NCBI GenBank assembly: GCA_910589415.1
Contig: OU342637.1
Coordinates: forward strand, 33,820,162 to 33,884,161
Origin: Malachius bipustulatus
Lineage: Eukaryota > Arthropoda > Insecta > Coleoptera > Melyridae
DNA length: 64,000 nt
Reading direction: 5' to 3'
The notes under the pieces are model-generated. The model saw only the letters and a list, made by a program, of their open reading frames with translations. It did no database searches and had not been told where the DNA came from. Position numbers and translations under genes: made by a program. Shown piece after piece: positions 1-11,314 of the stretch (positions are counted from its first letter, which is position 1; each line of letters begins with the position of its first letter).

Positions 1-81
1 GTTTACGTTTATGATGTGGGGTCAAATAAAATTTATTTTAATTCCAGTCTCATATATGAACATTCTCCACATTTGGACAGT
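1..81 (-). pseudogene. Decayed zinc-finger unit beyond the stop of the zinc-finger gene
   Basis: The 90-bp finger repeat continues past the stop codon of the gene at 82-1968 and runs off the window edge. It is recognisable by the conserved stretch around the two cysteines, but it carries a two-base insertion (catatatgaac where other units read catatgaac) and lies after an in-frame stop. The array was therefore once longer. How far it extends cannot be seen here. Confidence 0.6.
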
Positions 82-1968
82 TTAGTATGTTTGGTGTTTG
101 GAATGTTTAAGTTTATGATGTCGTGCCAAATTATGTTTAACTCCGGTCTCATATGAACATTCTCCACATTTGTACATTTTAGCACCTTTGGAATGTTTAC
201 GTACATTATGTTGGGCGAGATTATTTTTAATTCCGGTCTCATATGAACATTCTCCACATTTGTACATTTTAGCATGTTCGGAATGTATATGTTCATAATG
301 TCCAGTGAAATCATATTTAATTCCGGTCTCATATGAACATTCTCCACATTTGTACATTTTAGTACGTTCGGAATGTTTACGTTTATAATGTTCAGTTAAA
401 TTATGTTTAATTCTGGTCTCATATGAACATTCTCCACATTTATACATTTTAGCATCTTCAGAATGTTTACGTTTATAATGTGTAGTCAAATAATGTTCAA
501 CTCTGGTCTCATATGAACATTCTCCACATTTGTACATTTTAGTATCTTCGAAATGTTTACATTTATTATGTTGGGCCAAATTATGTTTAATTCTGGTCTC
601 ATATGAACATTCTCCACATTTGTATATTTTAGTATGTTTGGAATGTTTAAGTTTATGATGTCGGGGCAAATAATATTTAATTCCGGTCTCATATGAACAT
701 TCTCCACATTTGTACATTTTAGTATGTTCAGAATGTTTATGTTTATGATGTCGGGGCAAATAATATTTAATTCCGGTCTCATATGAACATTCTCCACATT
801 TGTACATTTTAGTATGTTCAGAATGTTTATGTTTATGATGTCGGGGCAAATCATATTTAATTCTGGTCTCATATGAACATTCTCCACATTTGTACATTTT
901 AGCATCTTGGGAATGTTTACGTTTATAATGTCCAGTCAAATTATTTTTAATTCCAGTCTCATATGAACATTCTCCACATTTGTACATTTTGGGATCTTTG
1001 GAATGTTTACCTTTATAATGTGTAGTCAAATTATGTTTAACTCTGGTCTCATATGAACATTCTCCACATTTGTACATTTTAGCATCTTGGGAATGTATAC
1101 GTTTATAATGTTCAGTCAAATAATATTTAATTCTGGTCTCATATGAACATTCTCCACATTTGTACATTTTGGGATCTTTGGAATGTTTACCTTTATAATG
1201 TGTAGTCAAATTATGTTTAACTCTGGTCTCATATGAACATTCTCCACATTTGTATATTTTAGCATCTTGGGAATGTATACGTTTATAATGTTCAGTCAAA
1301 TTATATTTAATTCTGGTCTCATATGAACATTCTCCACATTTGTACATTTTGGCATTTTTGGAATGTTCACATTTATGATGTTGGGCCAAATCATATTTAA
1401 TTCCGGTCTCATATGAACATTCTCCACATTTGTACATTTCGGGATCTTTGGAATGTTTACGTTTATAATGTTTGATAAAATGACATCTATTATTTGTTTT
1501 ATACGCGCAATGGGCACAGTTATACTTCAACTCTCCTCCGCTGTTACTTTCAGTAGATCGTGCCTGAAGTGCCTCACTTTCTTGAACAGACTCACACGGA
1601 TTGAGTTCACCCTTAACAATTCCACGGCTGTCATGACTCCCGGTCAGCTGCTCCCAGCTCGGTTTGTGGTCCTCGATGTAGATCTCTTCTTTCAAGGCCG
1701 ATATCGATGAGTCTTCCAGTTCTTGTTTTATTGAAAGAGGTGCCTCAAAAGTGTGCTCAAAATTGTTTAAATTAGAAGACGGCTCGCAACCAGCATCGTT
1801 CTTTGGTTTATCTTCACATTTCAACTTCGCCGAGTTGAGTAACAAGAAGTCCTCCTCGGACTCCATAAACTGATCATCCTCATCTGAGGCTTCCGTTTTG
1901 ATGATCATTTTCTCCACCTGCTGATGTTGAAGGGGACGATAATCATTACTGCTCTCATTTAGGCTCAT
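82..1968 (-). CDS. C2H2 zinc-finger protein with 16 fingers (copy A of a tandem pair)
   Basis: A single open exon of 628 residues. Residues 1 to about 145 form an acidic, Ser/Glu-rich region without a recognised domain; it holds five matches to the SUMO consensus (hydrophobic-K-x-E): IKTE, LKCE, IKQE, LKEE and VKGE. The rest is one divergent finger (CAHCAYKT) followed by 15 nearly identical 30-residue fingers of the form YKCGECSYET then H-x4-H. The fingers differ mainly at the residues just after the second cysteine, where DNA contacts would lie, as expected for an expanding DNA-binding array. It is probably a nuclear DNA-binding protein; its target is unknown. The start is the first Met, and the upstream flank is shared with copy B. 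The stop may be secondary, because a decayed finger follows it. Confidence 0.85.
   Translation of the reverse strand: MSLNESSNDYRPLQHQQVEKMIIKTEASDEDDQFMESEEDFLLLNSAKLKCEDKPKNDAGCEPSSNLNNFEHTFEAPLSIKQELEDSSISALKEEIYIEDHKPSWEQLTGSHDSRGIVKGELNPCESVQESEALQARSTESNSGGELKYNCAHCAYKTNNRCHFIKHYKRKHSKDPEMYKCGECSYETGIKYDLAQHHKCEHSKNAKMYKCGECSYETRIKYNLTEHYKRIHSQDAKIYKCGECSYETRVKHNLTTHYKGKHSKDPKMYKCGECSYETRIKYYLTEHYKRIHSQDAKMYKCGECSYETRVKHNLTTHYKGKHSKDPKMYKCGECSYETGIKNNLTGHYKRKHSQDAKMYKCGECSYETRIKYDLPRHHKHKHSEHTKMYKCGECSYETGIKYYLPRHHKHKHSEHTKMYKCGECSYETGIKYYLPRHHKLKHSKHTKIYKCGECSYETRIKHNLAQHNKCKHFEDTKMYKCGECSYETRVEHYLTTHYKRKHSEDAKMYKCGECSYETRIKHNLTEHYKRKHSERTKMYKCGECSYETGIKYDFTGHYEHIHSEHAKMYKCGECSYETGIKNNLAQHNVRKHSKGAKMYKCGECSYETGVKHNLARHHKLKHSKHQTY
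85..1440 (-). repeat. 90-bp tandem repeat encoding the zinc fingers
   Basis: About 15 head-to-tail units of 90 bp, each encoding one finger plus its linker. The block around the two cysteines is almost invariant at nucleotide level between units, while bases encoding the helix vary. Neighbouring pairs share variants (for example the units around 960-1140 and 1140-1320), which suggests recent multi-unit duplication or gene conversion. Confidence 0.85.
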
Positions 1969-2450
1969 GGTGGTTAAATTTTCTTTGAAATTGAGGATGA
2001 AGCTAATACCTCTATTAATTACGTTCTATTATTATTTTATTACTTATTTATTGGTATCAACAAACTATCAATATCAATCATAGATTGTTAATAGAATATA
2101 AAAAAAAATTATAAAATAAAAATATAAAAAAGTATAAGTATGGTTATGGTGAAAGAGAGGGGCTGGGCAATGGGAACGACGTGAAACGTGCGTAATGTCA
2201 AGCGTCAAACCACTCACAGTATGACCGTCAAGTCTCCACCTGGGGTGCGTTCACATAACACGCCGTATGGGTGAATAACAAAATTACAACATGCCTCCTG
2301 CAAGTGCAATGTTGTTTTGTTTCAAAATCCCTCTCAGGAATTTAAGACAAGAGGGTACAGCATTGACGGTCACGGATATTCCCGTAATGCGTTTGCGTAA
2401 AAGCGGCGTGACCATCATTGCGCGGCAATCTCTTGAAATATCAAAATATT
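1969..2450 (-). repeat. 5' flank of zinc-finger copy A, shared with copy B
   Basis: The sequence upstream of the copy A start matches that upstream of copy B (8918-9386) with small gaps, including the GGTGCGTTCACATAACACGC block. Homology stops at the shared ATCAAAATATT. In copy A, LINE sequence begins exactly there. The block probably holds the promoter and 5' UTR of both genes. Short ORFs in it are not conserved as protein and look accidental. Confidence 0.7.
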
Positions 2451-4200
2451 TTACCCAAATTTGTAAAAAACTTATTAAATGTGTCAGCTTTTACGTTATT
2501 ATCACTGATATGTATATTGTTTTCTGCCCTTATAGATATATAGGGTGTACCAGCTCGATTTAGACAACGGTAAAGGCCGTGTAGGTCTCGTCAAGATGGA
2601 ACGTTTTTTTATTTGAAGTTTTTGGATTTGGACCTTCGTTACGGAAATATGGCCGACTTCCGGTTTTTAGTTTTTTGGCTCCAGTTTCGGCATTTTTAGG
2701 TTCTCGTCCAAACTGAAACTAGTTTTGGAAACTCCTTAGCTTCAGTTACAACTTTCATATTGAAGTCAAGGTTCTATCTCTGTTGGATTCAAAATCTTAA
2801 TTTTTCAATTTGATTCAATTTGAATTGATTCAAAGACTTAAAATTTAAAGTCTTGGGCATGTCGCCATTTTGAATCCAACAGAGATAGAACCTTGATTTC
2901 AATATGAAAGTTGTAACTGAAGCTAAGGAGTTTCCAAAACCAGTTTTCAGTTTGGGCGAGAACCTAAAAATGCCGAAACTGGAGCCAAAAAAATAAAAAC
3001 CGGAAGTCGGCCATATTTCCGCAACGAAGGTCCAAATCCAAAAACTTCAAATAAAAAAACGTTTCGTCTTGACGAGACCTAATAAACGACCCTTACCGTT
3101 GTCTAAATGGAGCTGGTACACCCTGTATTTTCAATTTTTTTAGCCTTTTTTGTACTACCTGTGTTATTGTTTATAACCATCCATATTTTCCTATAATTAT
3201 CGTTTCCTGATTGTGAGATTTTATCCCGATAATATTCATTTTTTGTTTTTCTTATTTCGGTACGAAGCTCGTTTCTGTAACGTTTATACTGAATTTCAAG
3301 TTCTGGAGTATAATGTTTTATTAATTTCCTTTTTAGAGAATCTCTCTCTTTTATCGATCGTATTAATCCTGTTGTTATCCATGGTTTCAGCTTAGTTTCA
3401 TTATTTTTTTTATTTTTGACTTTAGTGCAGTTTTGTACTCATATAAGTTTAGTTATCTTATTAAAAATATATGGTATGCTTGTAATGAGTCGGCAGTGTT
3501 TTATACCTCAATCCAATTTTCTGAACCTAATAATTGCCTTATTAGACTATCAAAATTTATCACGGTCAATTTGTTTTCTGATACCGAGTTTAGCACTTCT
3601 TTGTGTGTTAAAGGACAAGAATAATAATGGGGAACAGTGATCTGTCATGTCTGTGTGAAATATTATAATTGGTTCGATTTCAATGTTTTCCATGAAGCTT
3701 TTATGAGCCCTAATAAAAATATGATCAATAGCGGTTTTTGACTCGTTATTTACCCTGGTCGGCTTGTTAATATATGAATTAAAACCATTAGAATTCATTA
3801 TGTTTAAATAGTGATTTGTTTCATTAGATTCTTTTTTAGTAGTTCGTATTTATATCACCTACATATTATATCTCTAGTTTTTGATACTCTATAGTGCATT
3901 ACTTAAATATGCGCTTAATTCGGTTGCTGGAAGTCTGTAGAAAGCGGTAATTCCTATTTTACAATTTTTGGGAAGATTAGTAGTAGTCAAGACAGCTCTT
4001 AGAAATTGAGTTTCATTCACAGGTTCGACACTGATAGCAGCCGACATGTTATCTCTCAAATATATTACACTGCCATCGCATTTGTTAAATATTGCCTCGT
4101 TATAGTGGATTGAGAATTTAGGAATAGAAAAATCTTGCGTATTTCTTATCTTACCTGTTTCTGATGGTATAATAACGTCAAGCCATTTCAACATATACTA
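2441..4200 (-). mobile_element. Non-LTR retrotransposon remnant (endonuclease, linker, start of RT)
   Basis: Minus-strand reading gives, in order, endonuclease-like pieces (4194 to 3889), the end of an endonuclease with PTRVNNESKTAIDHIF (about 3730), a linker typical of LINE ORF2 (KPWITTGLIRS style, 3400 to 3130) and then, on the far side of a fold-back insertion, DTFNKFFTNLG (about 2470). This is the usual order of a jockey/CR1-like ORF2 upstream of the reverse transcriptase. Frameshifts and stops break it. The element is cut at about 2450, where the zinc-finger flank begins. Confidence 0.7.
2541..3125. mobile_element. Long fold-back (palindromic) element, TA target, inserted in the LINE
   Basis: Two arms of about 270 bp are near-perfect inverted copies around a loop of about 55 bp centred near 2835. 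The ends read (c/t)AGGGTGTACCAGCTC and its complement, and both are flanked by TA. LINE ORF2 sequence continues on both sides, so the insertion point is clear. There is no coding capacity. A transcript would fold into a long hairpin. Confidence 0.8.
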
Positions 4201-4640
4201 GCAACTCATCAAAATGTTTTTGTAAGCTTCTTATATTAAAACGAACAACTCCCAGTCCACTCCGCTTGCCCCCGCCTGCCCCTCCTAGTAGATAGTCCGC
4301 GAAATTATCAATGCATTTTGTCTCTATCTCCCCGTCATCCAAAAATGTTCAAAAACTCTATCATAACACAGCTGTGAGAACCCTGAAATCCTTACAAAAG
4401 AAAATTACATAATTGTTTGATTATCCAAATTTTAAGTACCTATAACATAACAATCAAAATCAAGGAAGAGTATTAAAACCAAAACTAGATTTTGAACTGA
4501 AAATCCGAAAAACTGAAAGAAAGTTTTGTCCTGTAATCGTTTTTTCTTTTTTAACTCGCCAGAGTTATAACTTGTCTGAAAATATTTCGTTAAATTCACT
4601 TCTATTCCTGATAATATGTTGCTGTCCTTGTTTACGTATA

Positions 4641-6179
4641 CAGACTGTCCGTTTTTCGCGTGCCACTATGGGGATCTCGCTTATCTTAAGAGATACGAAG
4701 TTGGTTAAATTAGGGCAAAGTAGCGTATTTTTGCGCTGATTGATAATCTGAAAAGAAATTTTAGCTGTCATTATTAGTTGTCAAAATATTAAAAAAAACT
4801 GAAATTTTCAATTTTTGTTTTTATTTTTTTATTCAAAAACCAATCAAGCTAGCCATTTTTAACTGAAACATTGTTAAGACACTTTTCAACAAGGAACCCA
4901 AAAATAATTTTACAATAGCTCTAGCATTTGAGATAGAAGAAAATCGATGGTCAGCTTTGTTTTTTCTTATGGGCGCCATATTGGATTTTTCCATTTTTAG
5001 ATTACTTTAATTTTTCCCTTTACAACGATGTAGCACACAATACATGTTCTTTCATTATTGAATGTTTGACGAAAATAAAATTTCTCATCTTGTGTCCAGA
5101 GTGCTTTGAAGAAATGTCAAAAGGGTCTTTTGTTTTCAACAAAACTTTGACGATTCGACCAGTCGTCTGCGTCGACATGCATTGAATTATTAATCGAGAA
5201 AAAAGCCACTTTGCAAATAAAATTATTAATTAAACAATGGTTAACAAAGACGAATAAATTAACAACAGGCAATATCACAGCATGTGTTCAAAAATCCCCG
5301 CTTGTAATTGCAAGCATAATTGCACCCTTTTCCTAAGATTCAATACAGCTGTCAACACGTCTCTCCTTCTAATGCCGTGCCTGAGTGTGGTAACAATTCG
5401 TTGTCGAAGTTCATCGACGTCGGCTGGCAATGTTATATAAATCTTATTTTTCATTGGCCCCCACAAAAAATAGTCCAATGGGGACAAGTCAGGTGACCGT
5501 GCTGGCCAGCGTTCGTCGCCATTATTTACAATTACATACTTTGTTGGGAAACATTTCTGACAAGAATTCTCTCACCCTACCAGCATTATGAGGCGGCGCC
5601 CCATCCTGCTTAATTTGAAAAGTGGCTTTTTCCTCGATTAATAATTCAATGTCGACGCAGACGACTGGTCGAATCGTCAAAGTTTTGTTGAAAACAAAAG
5701 ACCCTTGACATTTCTTCAAATCACTCTGGACACAAGATAAGAAATTTTATTTTCGCCAAACATTCAATAATGAAATAACATGTGTGATACATCGTTGTAA
5801 AGAGAAAAATTAAAGTAATCTAAAAATGGAAAAATCCAATATAGCGCCCATAAGAAAAAACAAAGCTGACCATCGATTTTCTTCTATCTCAAGTGCTAGA
5901 GCTATTGTAAAATTATTTTTGGGTTCCTTGTTGAAAAGTGCCTTAACAATGTTTCAGTTAAAAATGGCTTGCTTGATTGGTTTTTGAATAAAAAAATAAA
6001 AACAAAAAATGAAAATTTCAGTTTTTTTAAAATATTTTGACAACTAATAGTGACAGTTAAAATTTTTTTCAGATTATCAATCAGCACAAAAATACGCTAC
6101 TTTGCCCTAATTTAACCAACTTCGTATCTCTTAAGATAAGCGAGATCCCCATAGTGGCACGCGAAAAACGAACAGTCTG
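4641..6179. mobile_element. mariner-like DNA transposon with about 575-bp inverted arms
   Basis: Inverted arms lie at about 4641-5220 and 5608-6179, beginning CAGACTGT and continuing to GCGTGCCACTATGGGG, with TA directly outside both ends (4639-4640, 6180-6181). The centre holds transposase remnants on the minus strand. TA target and transposase type both fit the Tc1/mariner superfamily. The arms extend into transposase-coding sequence, so the left arm carries an inverted duplicate of part of the gene. Confidence 0.75.
5275..5719 (-). pseudogene. mariner-type transposase fragment
   Basis: Two out-of-frame pieces lie in the centre of the fold-back element. The upstream one includes QDGAPPHNAGRVREFL, the second catalytic region of mariner-like DDE transposases. 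The downstream one starts SPLDYFLWGPMKNKIY, the third catalytic region. The pieces are separated by a frameshift near 5520, and most of the N-terminal part is missing. It cannot make a working transposase. Confidence 0.75.
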
Positions 6180-6337
6180 TATAATAATAATAATAATAAT
6201 AACGTATTTATTTCCAACAGATGCATAAAGGCACCCAATTACAGGAAACAATTTAATATATACATCCAAAAAAAAACTATATCTTGCCATGTTCCGTCCA
6301 AACGTTTTTCAAGCCTCGCTTAACAAATTCACTCTTA

Positions 6338-7450
6338 ATAATAATAATAATAATAATAATAACCATTTATTTGCCCAACAGAATTATTCCACTTACAGGC
6401 AAAATAATCATAAATAATTGAATACAAAGAGCAAAAGACAGAATTATCATAATATTGTATAGATATACAGATTACTTTCACTTTAAAAAACCAACATTAC
6501 AACATTATAAGGTAAGGAGCCATAATAATTTCACAAAGTTCATCCCCTCTCCAAAAACAATAATAAAAACCAAACACTAACGTTTTCGGCGACAATAGTT
6601 GTCAACTCAAAGTGAAAACAAATAAATAAAGAAATGAATAAACAAATCAGCTCCCGGTCCTTAAAACATTATTCAAAATTACCTTTAACTTGTCTCCAAA
6701 AATATCACACCCCGAGCACATCTCGTTATAAAGGGCACACATACGATAGATAGGCGCACCCTGCAGGATATTAGTGTTTGCTTTCGTATTGTAAAACGTG
6801 AGACAGCTACGAGCAGTCTGTCGGGGAACCAAGAAATTTAAACGCTCAAGTAAAAAAGAACAATCAACTCTATAAGATATGATATTAATAATTAGCCGTC
6901 TATCAGAAAGAAGCGCACACTCAAAATCACACACTAAGTTTGAATTATCGCAACCCCTTATCGGATAGACTCCATAACTCCTATAATGCAAATATTTAAG
7001 GAAACGTCTATGGACATTCTCTATCATATCAATATAGATTATCCGATTAAGCTGGTTAAGTCCTCTCTTATGACAATTCCAGTGCCCTTCCCTTTAGTAG
7101 TTTTTTCTTTGTATAAATCAATTCTTTCTTCTCGGGATCTCGTAGTTTCAAGAAGCTAGATACCTCTGCTTTTATTTTTATTTTCTTCTTTCTTTCCGAT
7201 CCTGCAGCACAGTAGAATATCATCCTGATTGAGATTTACTGACATTTTTTTATTTAAAGCATCCAATAAGACATCTCTTGTATTTTCTTTGGAGGTCTCC
7301 TTCAAATTGAAAATTCTTAGGTTAGAATATCTAGTAGCTTGGTCCATTTGGTCAATGTTTAATTCCATTTTGTTACTTTTACTCGTTGAAAATATCTTGT
7401 TTTCTCCTCATATTTATCGATAAGTTTCGCATAATTCTTCTTTATTTTTG
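6338..7450 (-). mobile_element. LINE remnant: ORF1-like piece and C-terminal RT piece with an (ATT)n-type tail
   Basis: On the minus strand, 7368-7156 encodes an ORF1-like segment (NLRIFNLKE, then DILLCCRIGKK), and 7027-6647 encodes the C-terminal thumb-like end of a LINE ORF2 (VHRRFLKYL, LLSDRRL). The 3' end is a trinucleotide run at 6338-6362, as in CR1/L2-type elements. A similar short tail sits at 6181-6201. The order and orientation would fit one internally deleted element, but two independent fragments are equally possible. Confidence 0.6.
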
Positions 7451-7649
7451 TCATCGATGTTTCAATGTTTATTTGAAAAAAAATTCAATTTCTTCCCTGA
7501 TTTCTCTCGTAATAACCATGATCAAGTTGATCTCTGTGCACTAACGTATTACGAAACAACACCTCAAGCACTGTATAACGTTTTCACTCTTTTCTTAGAC
7601 ATAATATCTTATAAATTAAACTTTATTTCGGGAGCTCAAATCTCGATAC

Positions 7650-8917
7650 CTATTCAATCGACTTCGGCTGTTGAATATGTTCGGAATGTTTACGTTTATA
7701 ATGTCTAGTTAAATCATATTTAATTCCAGTCTGATATGAACATTCTCCACATTTGTACATTTTAGCATCTTCAGAATGTTTACGTTTATAATGTGTAGTC
7801 AAATAATGTTCAACTCTGGTCTCATATGAACATTCTCCACATTTGTACATTTTAGTATCTTCGGAATGTTTACATTTATTATGTTGGGCCAAATTATGTT
7901 TAATTCCAGTCTGATATGAACATTCTCCACATTTGTACATTTTAGCATCTTCGGAATGTTTATGTTTAAAATGAACAGTGAAATTATGTTCAACTCTGGT
8001 CTCATATGAACATTCTCCACATAGTTATTTGTAGAGCTGAAATTATATGTAACTCAGCAGTTATTCACACCCTTTGTATGGCGTAGATAAATGAATTTGT
8101 ACATTTTAGTATGTTTGGAATGTTTACGTTTATAATGTCTAGTTAAATCATATATAATTCCAGTCTGATATGAACATTCTCCACATTTGTACATTTTAGC
8201 ATCTTCGGAATGTTTACGTTTAAAATGTATAGTGAAATTATGTTCAACTCTGGTCTCATATGAACATTCTCCACATTTGTACATTTTGGCATTTTTGGAA
8301 TGTTTACGTTCATGATGTTGGGCCAAATCATATTTAATTCCGGTCTCATATGAACATTCTCCACATTTGTACATTTTAGTATGTTCGGAATGTTTACGTT
8401 TATAATGAATGATAAAATGACATCTATTATTTGTTTTATACGCGCAATGGGCACAGTTATACTTCAACTCTCCTCCGCTGTTACTTCCCGAAAATCGTGC
8501 CTGAAGTGCCTCACTTTCTTGAATAGAATCACACAGATCGAGTCCACCCTTAACAATTCCACGGCTATCACGACTCCCGGTCGGCTGCTCCCAGCCCGGT
8601 TTGTGATCCTCGATATCGATCTCCTCTTTCAAGGCCGACATCGATGAGTCTTCCTCTTCCAGTTCTTGTTTTATTGAAATAGGTGCCTCAAAAGTGTTCC
8701 CAAAATTATTTAAAATAGAAGACGGCTCGCAACCAGCATCCTTCTTTGGTTTATCTTCACATTTCAACTTCGCCGAGTTGAGTAACAAGAAGTCGTCCTC
8801 GGACTCCATAAACTGATCATCCTCATCTGAGGCTTCCGCTTCCGTTTTGATGATCATTTTCTCCACCTGCTGATGTTGAAGGGGACGATAATCATTACTG
8901 CCCTCATTTAGGCTCAT
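7650..8917 (-). pseudogene. C2H2 zinc-finger gene copy B, broken by a 74-bp insertion
   Basis: The N-terminal region is very similar to copy A (start MSLNEGSNDYRP) and is followed by one divergent and three standard fingers. The insertion at 8023-8096 then disrupts the next finger and brings a stop, giving a 287-residue product (8917 to 8054) with four complete fingers. Downstream, 8022-7650 encodes four more finger units, the first lacking its opening residues, ending at a stop after EHIQQPKSIE. Of the five SUMO-type motifs in copy A, the last (VKGE) reads VKGG here. The short ORF could still be expressed, so a truncated gene is an alternative to pseudogene. Confidence 0.75.
8023..8096. mobile_element. 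74-bp insertion in a finger of copy B
   Basis: Comparison with the invariant finger repeat shows exactly 74 extra bases between the codon for Lys and the Cys of the finger. The length is not a multiple of three and the insertion contains a stop. Splice-like bases exist within it (GTGTGAAT and TTTCAG), but the interval between them is about 34 bases, too short for a normal intron. It is most likely a small transposon fragment. Confidence 0.6.
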
Positions 8918-9386
8918 GGCGGTTAACTTTTCTTTGAAATTGATGATGAAGCTAATACCTCTATTAATTACGCTCTATTATTATTTTATTACTTATTTAT
9001 TGGTATCAACTATCAATATCAATCATAGATTGTTAATAGAATATAAAAAAAATATATAAAATAAAAATAATATAATTAAGTATAAGTATGGTTATGGTAT
9101 ATAGGCTTTAGACAGTGCGTAATGTCAAACGTCAAACTACTCAAAGTGTGAACGTCAAGTCTCCACGTGGGGTGCGTTCACATAACACGCCGTATGGGTG
9201 AATTGGGTGAATAACAAAATTACAAAACATGCCTACTGCACACTGTGTGTTGTTTTGTTTCAAAATCCCTCTCAGGAATTTAAGACAAGAGGCTACAGCA
9301 TGGACGGTCACGGATATTCCCAGAATGCGTTTGCGTAAAAGTGACGTGACCATTGCGCGGCAATCTCTTGAAATATCAAAATATTC
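8918..9386 (-). repeat. 5' flank of zinc-finger copy B, shared with copy A
   Basis: This matches 1969-2450 with small indels and ends at the same ATCAAAATATT. It marks one boundary of the tandem duplication unit. Confidence 0.7.
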
Positions 9387-10562
9387 AGTGATAGAGGTAG
9401 GGTTGATCAGCCATATAATAATAATAATAAATAATAAACATGATATGTTTGATTTATTGAAAATAATTCTTGTTTCCGAATCAACATTAATTTATTATTA
9501 GACAAAATTATAAAATTTTATATTTTTATGCGCTTATTCAATGAAAAATACCAATTACATAACAGGAAAAATAGTTCAAGACCAATATGGAAAAACTTTG
9601 GGACTAGAAGTGCATGTCCTTATTAAAAAAATATTTTTTTCTTCAAACGTCAGTAAATCAGACATTACTCGACTCAGTAGGTAGCCGGTCTCAAAGTTTC
9701 ACTTTTCCTCCGCCGGAGCTAAAGTGTTGCCAAGCAACACTTTACCTCCGCCGGAGCTAAAGTGGTGCCATAGCAACATCAACATACAAACACATAGCTA
9801 GGTACCTGTATTAAGAATCAACTATTGAAATTTTATTAATGTAGGCCCGTATATTCATCAATAAAATTCAACCTAAGATATGAAAACTCTCTAGTTTATT
9901 ATTAACTAATAAGGTTAAAAGGAATTCGGTATTAATCAAACATAATCTTTGGAAAATCTACACCGAAACTAAGCAATTCTGTGAAACGTCATATTGTACC
10001 CGAAGCCGGACGGTTAACAGTCGCAACTTCAGTCGAGTCGAGCTCGTGCTCGGTTCAGTCGGCTCAAACGTCAGAAAAAAGTTGGGTTATTGCGAGGTAA
10101 ACAACAATAATTATTATTTCGTATTGAAATTTGAATATTGAAAACAAGGATAATAATTATAACCAGAGGTACATAAAGGAATCCAACATCTTATATTTTT
10201 ATTATTAGGTAGGTATTAGTGCACAGTTATATGTACCTACCTACAATGACCTACATTAACATTCAACTTCTGACTGACTGGCATACAGAAAATGAAAAAA
10301 TTGACCAAGCAGGGTCTAGCAAGAGGTAGGTAGATGTTATCATTAATTATTTTATAACTTACTTACAAACTTTTATAACGTTTTTAATTTTGATTTTGCG
10401 ATAATTAGTAGTTTAGTTACATAATTATTATTTTATTATTTTAATAATAATTTCTCGATGTTCACTGACGTTGATGACAGTGTCAATTTGACAGCGCCGC
10501 GTTTCTATAGAAGCAGCCCATACTCCATACTCACCTATACCAAATACCTTAAAATATTAATA
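9387..10562. other. Intergenic, no gene seen
   Basis: AT-rich sequence with a short ATA run near 9418. At about 9704-9775 there are two imperfect copies of a 35-bp unit (CCTCCGCCGGAGCTAAAGTG, then TTGCCAAGCAAC-like). No ORF or RNA gene is recognisable. Confidence 0.5.
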
Positions 10563-10594
10563 CCGGACACTTCCTGTCAAAACCTCGTCCTATA

Positions 10595-11042
10595 GGGAAC
10601 CTGCATTACCGCTTTACTAGGGTAGCGCATTCTCATTCTCACAAAAAGTAGGGAAAAAAGTTGGGAATGTCAAATTTGACTTCATAAACGTCAGATTTTC
10701 CATGAACGTACAACTGTCTAAAAATTCACATAATTTGTTATTAAATCCGCGTATTAAAACGTATTTTTCTCAGTAACTTACGTGTTAGATACTAAAGTCT
10801 ACAGCTTCGTAGATCCTATAAACCCGTAATATGTTTTTAATACCCACTGAAAGAGCATTAATCGATTCCTATTCGTGTTATTATTTTGTTTCATTATTCA
10901 AAATTCGCTTTTTTCCACTTGCTACCGACGCCTGTGACCAAATGTGCCAAAAATATGACATCCAGCAGTTCAAACATAACCGTGTTTAGTAAACGTCAAC
11001 GAGTGAATGCGCTACCCTAGTAAAGCGGTAATGCAGGTTCCC
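10595..11042. mobile_element. Nested MITE with about 38-bp TIRs, TA target
   Basis: Inverted ends GGGAACCTGCATTACCGC, continuing to GGGTAGCGCATTC, are flanked by TA on both sides. It sits inside the left terminal repeat of the P-like element, splitting it. No ORF. Confidence 0.75.
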
Positions 11043-11314
11043 TACTCCGTCCATTTTTACAGCGCCCTCGTGCAGGAACTGGGGACACTAAAGCTGTTTT
11101 TAAATTCAAAGTTAGGTAACTTTTCACGGTTTTTGACAGCTGCAGTCAATCATAATTAATTAATAATTTGTCATTAGTAATTGAACGTTTTAGTTTCAAG
11201 TATAATTTCAATTTAAAGTTACTCTCAAAGCATTATATCAGCGGATAATTTTGTTGGGTACCAGTTAAATAGGCATTTATAATGTACCGCTGTATTAAAG
11301 TGAACCTAGGTATT

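Noticed and set aside
486..905. Minus-strand ORFs of repeated NVENVHMRPEL type in the finger array
   Set aside because: Alternative-frame readings of the 90-bp zinc-finger repeat. The finger frame is the coding one.
85..1440. Regular repeats resembling a CRISPR array
   Set aside because: The 90-bp period codes for zinc fingers throughout, in an insect genome.
8033..8080. Intron in zinc-finger copy B
   Set aside because: The GT to AG interval would be about 34 bases, and removing it does not restore the finger sequence; the 74-bp insertion explains the difference exactly.
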